DNA from: Falsiroseomonas algicola
GTDB lineage: Bacteria; Pseudomonadota; Alphaproteobacteria; Acetobacterales; Acetobacteraceae
Reading direction: 5' to 3'
Assembly (NCBI RefSeq): GCF_011040385.1
Contig: NZ_JAAIKB010000002.1
Span: 558,001 to 622,000, forward strand
Length of the DNA: 64,000 bases
Part shown: positions 45,908 through 53,739 of the stretch, one piece after another
Layout of the letters: every line of letters begins with the position of its first letter
Numbering within the stretch: position 1 is the first letter of the stretch
Program-made: the position numbers and the translations under genes
Notes under the pieces: generated by a model
Seen by the model: only the letters and a program-made list of their open reading frames with translations
Databases searched by the model: none
Told to the model about the DNA's origin: nothing

Positions 45908-46120
45908 ATGAGCCTTCAACTCACTATCGACGGGTTCGGCACATTCCTTCGCGTCGGGCCATGGGAGACCTATGGGCGGATAGACCGCATTGGGGCCTCG
46001 TCCTGGGGCATCTTCCGGGAACCGGGGGCGGTGGAGGTGGACGCCGGTCGCCTTCGGGCGACGGTCTCTCGGGTCCCGCAGGGGGCCCGCCACGATGACC
46101 GGGAAGGGGCGGCGGCATGA
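45908..46120 (+). CDS. Small protein of unknown function, paralogue of a broken copy at 46743
   Basis: A 70-residue protein starting MSLQLTIDGFGTFLRVG, with GGGAAG five bases before the ATG. It reads WETYGRIDRIG, then FREPGAVEVDAGRLRATVSR. A clear second copy of the region from WETYGR onward lies at 46743-46898. Conservation of the two copies at protein level suggests a real coding sequence. Function unknown; no signal peptide or membrane segment. Its stop overlaps the next ATG (ATGA). Confidence 0.65.
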   Translation: MSLQLTIDGFGTFLRVGPWETYGRIDRIGASSWGIFREPGAVEVDAGRLRATVSRVPQGARHDDREGAAA

Positions 46121-46557
46121 GCCCGGAAGACCGGACCGCCAAGGATGCCAAGCGGGCAGCCGCGAAGGCTGCGAAGTTCTTCGACGCGATCCGCGACGAC
46201 GGCGACGCGCAGATCAAAGCGGCGTTGGCAGGCTTTTTTGAGGCGTCGCAGCGGGACAAGGCCCGCATCCGCGACCTTGAAGCCATCGCTAATCTTGCGG
46301 CGGAAGCGGACCCGGCGGTTGATGCTGCGATCCGGGAGGCCGCGCATAGGGTGGCCCGGATGACAGAGGCGGAGCGGGCAGAGGCCGCCATGCCGAAGCT
46401 GATGAGGGAAGCGTTCTTGGCCAGCGAACGTCCCGACCCCATCCCCCTTGATCCTGCCCCGGCCGCCCGGGGGACCGCCAAGGACCGCAGCAAGCCCCGG
46501 ACTACCCCGCGAAAGGCTGGCGCGGGCCGGCGCAAGACAGCCAAAGGAAACCCCTAG
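46117..46557 (+). CDS. Helical charged protein of unknown function
   Basis: A 146-residue protein, Ala/Lys/Glu-rich and mostly helical (AKDAKRAAAKAAKFFDAIRD; EAIANLAAEADPAVDAAIRE), with a basic, proline-containing tail (KPRTTPRKAGAGRRKTAKGN) that could bind DNA or RNA. It is translationally coupled to the preceding gene (ATGA). I recognise no family. Confidence 0.65.
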   Translation: MSPEDRTAKDAKRAAAKAAKFFDAIRDDGDAQIKAALAGFFEASQRDKARIRDLEAIANLAAEADPAVDAAIREAAHRVARMTEAERAEAAMPKLMREAFLASERPDPIPLDPAPAARGTAKDRSKPRTTPRKAGAGRRKTAKGNP

Positions 46558-46742
46558 GAACTCTGTAGAGGGGCCTCTGGGGGCGGGCCGGCGCCAAGGG
46601 ACTGCCCCCTTTCATTTGCGACAAGGACGGCCTGCGCCTATCGTGCCGGGGGCGGCATGAGAGCGGGGACACCTCGCATTCGCTACCGCCATTGCCCGCC
46701 AGAAGTAGCAGCCCCGCCCCATGCCGAAGCGCCCGCCAGCGG

Positions 46743-46898
46743 GAAGCCTATGCGCGGATCGACCGCAGCGGGTCCGCAACGTGGGCGGTCTTCCGGGAGC
46801 CGGGGGCGGTAGAGGTGGCAGCCGGGCGCTTCCGGCTAACGGTCTCACGGGTCCCGCAAGGGGCCCTGAGCGAGGCCCATGAGCGCAGAACGGCGTGA
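46743..46898 (+). pseudogene. Truncated duplicate of the 45908 gene
   Basis: The translation REAYARIDRSGSATWAVFRE and VEVAAGRFRLTVSRVPQG aligns with residues 18-65 of the 45908 protein. The first 17 residues are missing and the frame upstream (46692 on, TTG start) is unrelated. The spacer 46558-46742 also has ccccctttcatttgcgac, echoing the repeat at 42825. It is probably a remnant of a duplication; translation from a TTG cannot be excluded. Confidence 0.6.
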
Positions 46899-46958
46899 CT
46901 ATGTATGACGACGCGACACGGAATGCAGGCCCAGATTGTCGGCAGGCCTCCGCCGCAT

Positions 46959-47483
46959 TTACCTATCCCAAAGCGCTCGGTTCCATTCATCAACCTGGAC
47001 TAACAGGCCGTAGCTGTAGAGCTTCGCGGCCCCTTTGCTGCGCGGGATGAAAGCGCCACGAAGCGAAGCATAGCGGCCACCAGCCGGATCAGCGGCGAAA
47101 GCGCTCATGTGCTGCCTTGGTAGCTCAAGGATGTTGTATCGCAATATCTGCGTCACCTCTCCTTCTTCGCGCGGGCCAGTGCTCAAGACGAGCGCGTGTG
47201 ACCAGTCGTTGGCCTCACCCCGCGTGGCTTGTATGAAGTCAACGTCAGGGTCCGCTTCACCATCCATGACCCATGTAAATCCCACGTCTAGGTCAACGAC
47301 TTGGCCATCATGCTTCCAGAGAAACTCAGAGAGAGAAGCGCCATCGCCAGGGAGTTGGCCGTGGAAGCGCGGCGGTGATGGCCGCTTTGGCGCCCGTGGA
47401 TGATGGAAGGTGAGGCCGGCATAGATCGCCGCGACGAAGCTTGCGACCAGCGCCGCCAAGCCAACCCATTCCGTTGCGTTCAT
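46959..47483 (-). CDS. Membrane-anchored protein of unknown function
   Basis: A 174-residue protein with one N-terminal membrane segment (WVGLAALVASFVAAIYAGL) and a soluble domain of mixed beta character (VVDLDVGFTWVMDGEADPDV; LLVQVDEWNRALWD). It faces the opposite way from most of the element and lies next to attR, the usual place for cargo genes. I recognise no family. The GATAGC-11-GCTATC inverted repeat at 47531-47553 lies in its upstream region and may be an operator. Confidence 0.7.
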   Translation of the reverse strand: MNATEWVGLAALVASFVAAIYAGLTFHHPRAPKRPSPPRFHGQLPGDGASLSEFLWKHDGQVVDLDVGFTWVMDGEADPDVDFIQATRGEANDWSHALVLSTGPREEGEVTQILRYNILELPRQHMSAFAADPAGGRYASLRGAFIPRSKGAAKLYSYGLLVQVDEWNRALWDR

Positions 47484-47530
47484 GCGACGAAGATAGCAAA
47501 CCGCCAGCGTGAAGCCATCCCTTTAAGGGC

Positions 47531-47553
47531 GATAGCCATCATGTTGAGCTATC
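47531..47553. repeat. Inverted repeat upstream of the membrane-anchored gene
   Basis: GATAGC (47531-47536) and GCTATC (47548-47553) are perfect inverted copies separated by 11 bases, 48 bases ahead of the leftward gene start. It could be an operator or a stem-loop. Confidence 0.4.
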
Positions 47554-47555
47554 CC

Positions 47556-47577
47556 GTGATCCACCGAAGTGATACAC
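47556..47577. repeat. Right paired integrase arm-type repeats
   Basis: GTGATCCAC (47556) and GTGATACAC (47569) are 13 bases apart, mirroring the left pair in spacing, orientation and distance from the core. The perfect palindrome AAACCTAGGTTT (47611-47622) lies between them and attR. Confidence 0.65.
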
Positions 47578-47637
47578 ACGGGCCATCGAAACCCGCCGGA
47601 AACCCGCAAAAAACCTAGGTTTCGCCCGCTAAAGCCC

Positions 47638-47663
47638 GAGTTCAATCCTCTCCAGCAGCACCA
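47638..47663. repeat. attR core: 26-bp direct repeat
   Basis: An exact copy of the tRNA-Thr 3' end (41038-41063) without the rest of the tRNA. It marks the right boundary of the element, 37 bases before the end of the FNR-type regulator gene. Confidence 0.93.
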
Positions 47664-47699
47664 TTCTCCCGCTCGCGTTGGCCTGCGCCGCTCCCTTGC

Positions 47700-48443
47700 C
47701 TAATCAGCGTCGCCGTCGATCAGTTCGGTCAGGGCTTGGCGTTGCAGGAGTTCCACGCGGCCATGGGATGGTTCCCTGATCCATCCCCGACGGCGGAAGG
47801 CTGTGAAACTCCGGCTCACGGTCTCAAGCGTCAGGCCCAGGAAATCGGCGATGTCGGCCCGGGTCATCGGCATGTCGAGCACAGGACCCGGGAGGTGGCG
47901 CTGCCGGCCGCTTTCCGCCAAGGAAAGAAGGAACGCCGCAAGCCTGGCCTCCGCCGTGCGCCGTCCCACCGTCACCAGCTGATCCTGCGTCGCCGTTAAT
48001 TCCTGGATGCAGAGGTCCAGGAACCGGCGTTCCAGGGCCGGGTAGCTTCGCATGAGTGAGTCGAGCCTCCGGCGGTCCAGCCGGCAGACGGTGGCGGCGG
48101 TCAGGAGTTGGGCGGCGAAGGGGTAGGTGCCGGACGGCGTGTAGCCGACCACATCGCCAGCGAACCGGAAGCCGACCACCTGTTCCCGTCCGTCGGGGAG
48201 GAGGCGAACGAGCTTCGCCGTGCCGGTGACCAGGGTGAAGACATGGCCGGCCTTGTCGCCTTCCTGGAACAGGTGGTCCCGCGCCGCGAAGGTGACGTGC
48301 TCCGCCTCCGCCAGAACGTCATCAAGCGTGGCGGCGTCCAGTGGTCGGCAGAGGCCGGCGACGCGGGACCCGCAGGTCCCGCAGATCTCACCCTCGCCCA
48401 GCGCGTCACGAACAAGGCGCCCGGCAGCGTCGAGCGGATTCAC
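47700..48443 (-). CDS. FNR-type Crp/Fnr family transcriptional regulator
   Basis: A 247-residue oxygen-responsive regulator. The N-terminal cysteines Cys21, Cys24 and Cys32 (ICGTCGSRVAGLC) with Cys120 match the four ligands of an FNR [4Fe-4S] cluster. A cyclic-nucleotide-type beta-barrel follows (FQEGDKAGHVFTLVTGTAKL). The DNA-binding helix carries ExxSR (TRADIADFLGLTLETVSRSF), the FNR-box signature. I prefer the GTG at 48443, six bases after GGGGGAGG, over the TTG at 48449 that directly abuts that site. It probably adjusts respiration and related genes at low oxygen. It is outside the mobile element. Confidence 0.93.
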   Translation of the reverse strand: MNPLDAAGRLVRDALGEGEICGTCGSRVAGLCRPLDAATLDDVLAEAEHVTFAARDHLFQEGDKAGHVFTLVTGTAKLVRLLPDGREQVVGFRFAGDVVGYTPSGTYPFAAQLLTAATVCRLDRRRLDSLMRSYPALERRFLDLCIQELTATQDQLVTVGRRTAEARLAAFLLSLAESGRQRHLPGPVLDMPMTRADIADFLGLTLETVSRSFTAFRRRGWIREPSHGRVELLQRQALTELIDGDAD

Positions 48444-48534
48444 GTCCAACCTCCCCCAGCTTGTTGGGGAGAGGTTATCCGACTGTTTCGCTCGGCTTCA
48501 AGGGGGCTGGACAGTCGCGTCTGTCAGGCCCGGG

Positions 48535-48909
48535 TTACTCCGGTGTGACGGTCAGCGCATCGACCGCGATCGTCACCGTTCCCGGCCCGGCCACGGTCAC
48601 GGGCGACGCCAGGGCGGACCATGTCAGGGGGTTTCCGCCAGTCGCGGCATCGAAAAGCCCGATATGGCTCATCGTCCCGGCGGCGGCCGTGAAGGTGAAG
48701 CGGATCGCTTCCACGTTGCGCTGCTGCCCCGTGCCGGTGAAGGTCACGCGTTGCCGTGCATAGCCCGTGCCGGCCGGTTCGCCGGAAATGCCGGCGGCAT
48801 CCGTGCCACCCGTGCCGATGGCGGCCCAGGCGGCCGTCGGCAGTGTCGGCAGGCGGCCACACAGGGCGCGGGCCAGCAGGTTCTTCGCGTGGTCGGTCAG
48901 GTCGGTCAT
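48535..48909 (-). CDS. Phage-tail-like protein
   Basis: A 124-residue beta-rich protein (AIGTGGTDAAGISGEPAGTG; ARQRVTFTGTG; FTAAAGTMSHIGLFDAATGG). The GIGTGG...GEP...R..VTF...A...I...GLFDA pattern is typical of small phage tail-fibre-associated proteins. The helical start (TDLTDHAKNLLARALCGRL) fits the family. It lies downstream of the tail-spike-like gene in the same direction. Confidence 0.7.
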   Translation of the reverse strand: MTDLTDHAKNLLARALCGRLPTLPTAAWAAIGTGGTDAAGISGEPAGTGYARQRVTFTGTGQQRNVEAIRFTFTAAAGTMSHIGLFDAATGGNPLTWSALASPVTVAGPGTVTIAVDALTVTPE

Positions 48910-48936
48910 GCCGATCTCCTTGCGATGGGGTCGTTG

Positions 48937-49206
48937 TCAGAAGCTGCCGATGATGTCGCGGGCCTCGCCCGGGTCGGCGGCTGTCAGTCCGGCAGGCGTC
49001 TCGATGGGCCCGTTCGCGACGACGGCCACGAAGGCGGTCCCCTCCATGGTGACGAGGGGCTGGCCGACCGGCGGGATGAAGCCGCCGATACGGGGGTCCG
49101 ATGCGTCAGCCGGATCCTCGCCGGGCGCGCGCCAGCCGAACTGGCGAAGCCCGTCCAGCGCTGCCTCGGCGGGACCCTTCCAGTAGATCATGGTCCATTC
49201 GGTCAT
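48937..49206 (-). CDS. Small protein in the tail-like cassette
   Basis: An 89-residue protein beginning MTEWTMIYWKGPAEAALDG. The ATG at 49206 was chosen because the frame upstream is Arg-rich and unlike a protein start. It is mostly strand and turn, with no signal peptide. It sits between the tail-spike-like gene and the tail-fibre-type gene, so a role as tail accessory or chaperone is possible. I recognise no family. Confidence 0.6.
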   Translation of the reverse strand: MTEWTMIYWKGPAEAALDGLRQFGWRAPGEDPADASDPRIGGFIPPVGQPLVTMEGTAFVAVVANGPIETPAGLTAADPGEARDIIGSF

Positions 49207-49228
49207 CGATCGCGTCCTTCGCGGCAGG

Positions 49229-51586
49229 TCATGGCGCCGCAGCACCGGAGAGGATGAGCAGGCGCGTGGTGCCGCCATCCGGGCTGAAGGCCAGCAGCGT
49301 CGCCAGCCCGTCCGGCCTGATCCTGGTCAGCCCATCGGCGTTGATCGGCGCGCTGCCGGTGAAGCCGGTCATCGAGATGGACAGGTCGGCGCTGGTGCGA
49401 TTGATGACGAGGCAGGTGAAGCCATCGCCGGTCGCCGCCCAGTCGATCGACAGCGTCGTGCCCGCATTGGCGGAGACGATGCGGGCGTGGTGGGAGGCGA
49501 GGGTCAGCGCGGTGGCGGCGGAGGTCGCGACCACCGGCAGCCGCCGGCTGGTGAACTGGGCGTCCACATACCCCTTGTTCGCCGCCTGGTTGTTGGCCGT
49601 CGGATCGGCCGGAAGGAGCAGCGGGCCGGTCAGCGTCACCGTCCCCGTCGGGCCGACGCGCAGGCGTTCCGCCAGAGTGCCGCCGCTGCGGGTCTCCACC
49701 ACGAAGGACCCGGCTTCCGATCCGGCGGTGACGACGTCGCTGACGCCGCCCGCCCGGGCGAAGGAGGTTTCGGTGCCGGTGGTGTTGTTCCCGTTGAACA
49801 CCACGCGGCCGACGGCATCATTGGCGGCCGGTGCCGTCGACCGGCGGCGCAGCGTCACCGTCATGGGCGCGGTCATGCCCGAATCGGCGCCGAAGACGAC
49901 GCCGCCATTCGGGTTGTTGACGGTGTCGCCAGCGATCTCGAGAGGCGCCAGCGCGCCGCTGCCGATGCTGAGGGAGTAGGTGACGGCGGCATCCTGGTTC
50001 TCGACGTCGAGCTCGCCGCCGAGCGACGCCGACCGTCGGCGGAGCAGGGCCCGTTCCTGGTCGGGGGAGGAGCCGAGCGCCTGCAGCCGGTTGCCGACCA
50101 GCACGATGCGCGACAGGTCGGCACCGGTCTGGCCTTCGAAGGTCGCCGAACGCGTGTCGGACGCGACGACGGAGAGGCTGTCGCCGGCCGTGGCCAGGAA
50201 GACGCGGGCGGCCGGCAGGTCGCAGGCGACGAGTGTCAAGCCGCCATCGAAGACCCCCACGGCGCGACCGGCACCACCACCGCCGACCATCACGCCGACG
50301 AACTGGTTGTCGCCCTGGTTGGGTGAGGAGGAATTGATGCGGATGGCTGTCGCCATGCTGCTGATGAAGCCGCCGACCCACTTGGTGCGGAAGGCGGTGC
50401 CCTGGATCAGCGCACCGACCGTCGCCGGATCCCGCAGCGAGAGCAGGTCATCGACGCTGCAGTTATGCAGCTGGATCGACTGCGCGCCGTTGCCGATGTC
50501 GAAGCCGGTCCGGTAGCCGTAGGAGAAGCAACTGACGAACTCCGCAACGTCGCTGTCCTCCACACGGAAGGCGGTGCCCGACCGGCGGTTGTTCCAGATC
50601 GCGATGTTGCCGCCGCCGGACCAGGTGCCGGAGAAGCTGCTGCCCTGGAGATCGATGCGCGTCGCATCAACGACCGTGACGACGAAGAGGCCGTTGGCAC
50701 CGGGGACGCCACCGATGCCATAGGTGTTGACGAGGTCGCCGGTCACCAGCCCATGGGCGCCAGTCCCGGTCAGCCTGACGAGGCCTGCGCCGTTGTTGGC
50801 GACGCCGCCGACACCCGTCTGCGCCAGGGAGACGTTGGAGACATTGCCCGTCAGGAAGGGCCAGAAATGCACCTCGTGGATGCGGGTGATGTCGTAGGTC
50901 CGCGTGAGGTATATGCCATTCTGGTTGTCGCCCCGTACGCGGCGGACGCTGAGACGTTGGCTGTTGTCGGACCGGATAGCCAGGTTGAAGCCGAGGATCA
51001 GCAGGTCTTCAACCAGGACGTCGTGGTGGGTGCCGGACCCGTCGCCGATCGTGATGGCGGTTCCCGCCATTGACGATCGCAGCGTGATGCCCGCGCGCAT
51101 GTTGGTTGGCGGCGCGCCAAGCCCATCCCGGAACAGCGTCATGGCGCGCAGCGTCGCCGCCCGCATGACACGCACGGTCCGCGCGGGGTCGATCACCAGC
51201 GTGCCGGGAATGCCGCGGTAATCGGCGGAGGCGCGCTGTCCGCCCGGGAAGGTCGTCGGACCCTCCAGGCAGACTTTCTCGAGCACCGTGATGTCGGAGG
51301 CGACGACGCGATAGCGGCGCGGGCCGAGGCGCACGGTACCGCCCCCCGCGGCCGAGGCCGCATTGATGGCGGCCTGGATCGCGGCGGCATCGTCGGTCGT
51401 GCCGTTACCGACGGCGCCATAGTCCCGCACATGGAACATGCGTTCGGCGTGCACGCCGGCGGTGATCTGCGCGAAGGTGGCGCGCCGGGTCTGCGCCGCG
51501 GTACCGCTGCCCTGCACGAAGGGCGCGATATCCGCGGCCGCCAGCGCGGATGCGACCGGCAGTTCTGAAATCCTGGCATCAGGCAT
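49229..51586 (-). CDS. Beta-helical tail-spike-like protein (pectate-lyase superfamily fold)
   Basis: A 785-residue protein. Residues 50-75 show the pectate-lyase-3/tail-spike start FHVRDYGAVGNGTTDDAAAI, followed by many short turns of a right-handed beta-helix (IDPARTVRVMRAATLRAMTL; DVLVEDLLILGFN). The N-terminus (MPDARISELPVASALAAADI) resembles the head-binding segment of tail fibres. The C-terminal third has a fibre-like Gly/Thr/Asn repeat (GTLAERLRVGPTGTVTLTG; NNQAANKGYVDAQFT) and a beta domain. No secretion signal is seen. It would bind or cut surface polysaccharide if part of a phage, gene transfer agent or tailocin. Other tail genes are absent here. Confidence 0.8.
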   Translation of the reverse strand: MPDARISELPVASALAAADIAPFVQGSGTAAQTRRATFAQITAGVHAERMFHVRDYGAVGNGTTDDAAAIQAAINAASAAGGGTVRLGPRRYRVVASDITVLEKVCLEGPTTFPGGQRASADYRGIPGTLVIDPARTVRVMRAATLRAMTLFRDGLGAPPTNMRAGITLRSSMAGTAITIGDGSGTHHDVLVEDLLILGFNLAIRSDNSQRLSVRRVRGDNQNGIYLTRTYDITRIHEVHFWPFLTGNVSNVSLAQTGVGGVANNGAGLVRLTGTGAHGLVTGDLVNTYGIGGVPGANGLFVVTVVDATRIDLQGSSFSGTWSGGGNIAIWNNRRSGTAFRVEDSDVAEFVSCFSYGYRTGFDIGNGAQSIQLHNCSVDDLLSLRDPATVGALIQGTAFRTKWVGGFISSMATAIRINSSSPNQGDNQFVGVMVGGGGAGRAVGVFDGGLTLVACDLPAARVFLATAGDSLSVVASDTRSATFEGQTGADLSRIVLVGNRLQALGSSPDQERALLRRRSASLGGELDVENQDAAVTYSLSIGSGALAPLEIAGDTVNNPNGGVVFGADSGMTAPMTVTLRRRSTAPAANDAVGRVVFNGNNTTGTETSFARAGGVSDVVTAGSEAGSFVVETRSGGTLAERLRVGPTGTVTLTGPLLLPADPTANNQAANKGYVDAQFTSRRLPVVATSAATALTLASHHARIVSANAGTTLSIDWAATGDGFTCLVINRTSADLSISMTGFTGSAPINADGLTRIRPDGLATLLAFSPDGGTTRLLILSGAAAP

Positions 51587-51631
51587 CGGGGGGTCCTGTC
51601 CTGGTCTGGGGCGGGGGAGGGGCGGGGGAGG

Positions 51632-52282
51632 TCAGATCAGGATCCGCCCGCCATCCTCCAGCAGCAGGGAGACGCCGCTCTGCAGCAGCAGCCCGAAGGG
51701 AGCCGTGACGGAGAAGGGCGCCGAGCTGTCGGCGACGGCGGGATCGATGGTCGCCTGCACCCGCATGCGATAGCCCGTGCCGGCCGGCGGCGCGGGCAGC
51801 GTCGCAGTGGCGGTGCCGGCCGACACGGTCGCGGTCTGCGGGCCACGGACGGTGGCACCCGTGGCGTCGCTGATGCTGAAGGCGACTTCGGGGACCGGGC
51901 CCACGATCGTGGCCTGCGCATTGACGGTCCCGTTGGAGACGATGCCCGCGGCCAGCGGCGCCAGAACCGCCGTCATCGCCACCGCCGTCGCCGCCTGGCG
52001 GACGGAGAAGCGCTGCGCCGCCGTGCGGTTCACGCGGAAGGGCGCCGCGGCGGTGTCCAGCACCACGCCGGCGGCCACGACATCACCCGTCCGCACCGGC
52101 AGCAGCGCCACGGCGTCGGAGGCCTGGAGCAGGATCAGGTCGCCGGTATCCAGGCGCGCCGCGGCGGGGGCGAAGTAGGTGGCGCCCAGCGCCGTCGCCC
52201 GCGTATCGGTGGTCCGATACAGCCAGAGCGTGAACCCGCTGCCCGTGAGCAGGGGGATGAGCGAGGCATTGTCGAAGGCCAT
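51632..52282 (-). CDS. Beta-rich protein of the tail-like cassette
   Basis: A 216-residue protein starting MAFDNASLIPLLTGSGFTLW, with GGAG six bases before the ATG at 52282 (a second ATG at 52285 is possible). It reads LYRTTDTRATALGATYFAPA then GDLILLQASDAVALLPVRTG, a pattern common in small phage tail proteins, and ends in an Ig-like domain (TATVSAGTATATLPAPPAGT) and FGLLLQSGVSLLLEDGGRIL. It precedes the tail-spike-like gene in the same direction (45 bases) and likely forms part of the same operon. Exact function unknown. Confidence 0.65.
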   Translation of the reverse strand: MAFDNASLIPLLTGSGFTLWLYRTTDTRATALGATYFAPAAARLDTGDLILLQASDAVALLPVRTGDVVAAGVVLDTAAAPFRVNRTAAQRFSVRQAATAVAMTAVLAPLAAGIVSNGTVNAQATIVGPVPEVAFSISDATGATVRGPQTATVSAGTATATLPAPPAGTGYRMRVQATIDPAVADSSAPFSVTAPFGLLLQSGVSLLLEDGGRILI

Positions 52283-52528
52283 CATTGTCTCCGTTCGGGC
52301 AGGCGTACGCAGGAGGCGCGCAGGAGCGCGCCCCAGGCGATGCGGGGGTTGAAGGGAAATCATCCTGTCCCAAGGCAGAGCCCCGGTGCGGACAGGATCG
52401 GCTTCAAGCGACTGGAGGAGGGGCCGCCCTGCTGGCAGGGCCTGGGCATATGGCGGCCTGGCGACGACCGCTGCCTCGCGGCGTGGACGCAGATCGCCCC
52501 TTGATGCCGCCATTGCTACCGCGACTTT

Positions 52529-52559
52529 TTGCAATGGTCAAGGAAAAAAGACCTACAAA
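52529..52559 (+). promoter_or_regulatory. Weak promoter-like site ahead of the polyamine transporter operon
   Basis: In the 356-base gap 52283-52638 an A/T-rich patch (52525-52563) carries TTGCAA (52529) and TACAAA (52554) with a 19-base spacing, about 80 bases before the potF start. Spacing and match are imperfect. The rest of the gap shows no gene. Confidence 0.3.
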
Positions 52560-52638
52560 TCTTCGCCGCACCTACCCCGATGCGTCATCGCGGCAGCGTG
52601 TTAGGCTCCGCCGTCATTCAATCGCGGGAGTGCCTCGG

Positions 52639-53739
52639 ATGATGCGTCGTGTGGCCGTGATGGCTGCCCTGCTGGTCTCGATCTGCCTGTCGCCGAATGC
52701 GCAGGCCCAGCCGCAGCAGGTCGTGAACGTCTTCAACTGGAACGACTACATCGACCCCTACATGGTGCAGCGCTTCGTGCGGGAAACCGGCATCCGGGTC
52801 CGCTACGACATCTACGACAGCCTGGAGACGCTGGAGGGCCGCATGTCCGCCGGCCGCACGGGCTACGACATCGTCGTGCCGACTAGCGAGCCGACCTTCT
52901 CCCGCCTCGCCCGCGCCGGCGCTTTCCGGCCGCTCGACCGCAGCCTGATCCCGAACCTCGCCAACATCGACCCCGCGCTTCAGCAGCAGGTCGCAAGCGC
53001 CGATCCGGAGAACCGCTTCGGGGCTCTCTACCTCTATGGCACTATCGGCCTTGGCATCAATGTGGACCGGGTGCGCGCCCTGGCCCCCGACGCCCCCATG
53101 GACAGCCTGCGGCTGCTGCTGGACCCCGCGAATGCGCGGCGGCTCCGCGCCTGCGGCATCGTCATGATGGATAGCGCCGCCGACGTGATCCCGATGGTGC
53201 TGCGTTATCTGGGCAAGGATCCGAACAGCACGGCGCCCGAGGACCTGCGTGACGTGGAACGCACGCTGATGACGATCCGGCCCTTCATCCGCGCCTTCTC
53301 CTCCGGCGGCGTGATCGAGGCGCTGGCCGGCGGCCAGTTCTGCATGGCCTTCGCCTATTCCGGCGACGTCATCCAGGCGGCGGCGCGGGCGGAGGAAGCG
53401 AATCGCGGCGTGACGATCCAGTACGTCGCGCCGAAGGAAGGCGCGCAGCTGTGGTTCGACCTGCTGGCGATCCCGGCCGATGCGCCCAACCCGGAAGCGG
53501 CGCACGCCTTCATCAACTTCCTTCTCCAGCCCGACGTGATGGCCAACATCACCAACCATGTCCGCTATCCCAACGGCGTGCCGGCCAGCCGGCCGCTGGT
53601 GGCGGCGGAAGTGGCGAACGATCCCTCCGTCTTCCCGACCGATGAGATGCGCGCCCGCTTCTTCACCATCGGGGCGGTGCCGCAGGCGGCCGAACGCGCC
53701 CGCAACCGCGTCTGGGCGCGCTTCAAGGCGGGGCGGTGA
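52639..53739 (+). CDS. potF: Polyamine ABC transporter, periplasmic substrate-binding protein
   Basis: A 366-residue PotD/PotF family binding protein. A signal peptide (MMRRVAVMAALLVSICLS ... AQAQ) is followed by the family start VVNVFNWNDYIDPYMVQRF, then YDIYDSLETLEGRMSAGRTG and YDIVVPTSEPTFSRLARAG, which line the polyamine site in relatives. ATG 52639 has GGGAG eight bases upstream; the long open frame before it is non-coding. It delivers putrescine or spermidine to the permease encoded downstream and is coupled to the ATPase gene by a GTGA overlap. Confidence 0.94.
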   Translation: MMRRVAVMAALLVSICLSPNAQAQPQQVVNVFNWNDYIDPYMVQRFVRETGIRVRYDIYDSLETLEGRMSAGRTGYDIVVPTSEPTFSRLARAGAFRPLDRSLIPNLANIDPALQQQVASADPENRFGALYLYGTIGLGINVDRVRALAPDAPMDSLRLLLDPANARRLRACGIVMMDSAADVIPMVLRYLGKDPNSTAPEDLRDVERTLMTIRPFIRAFSSGGVIEALAGGQFCMAFAYSGDVIQAAARAEEANRGVTIQYVAPKEGAQLWFDLLAIPADAPNPEAAHAFINFLLQPDVMANITNHVRYPNGVPASRPLVAAEVANDPSVFPTDEMRARFFTIGAVPQAAERARNRVWARFKAGR

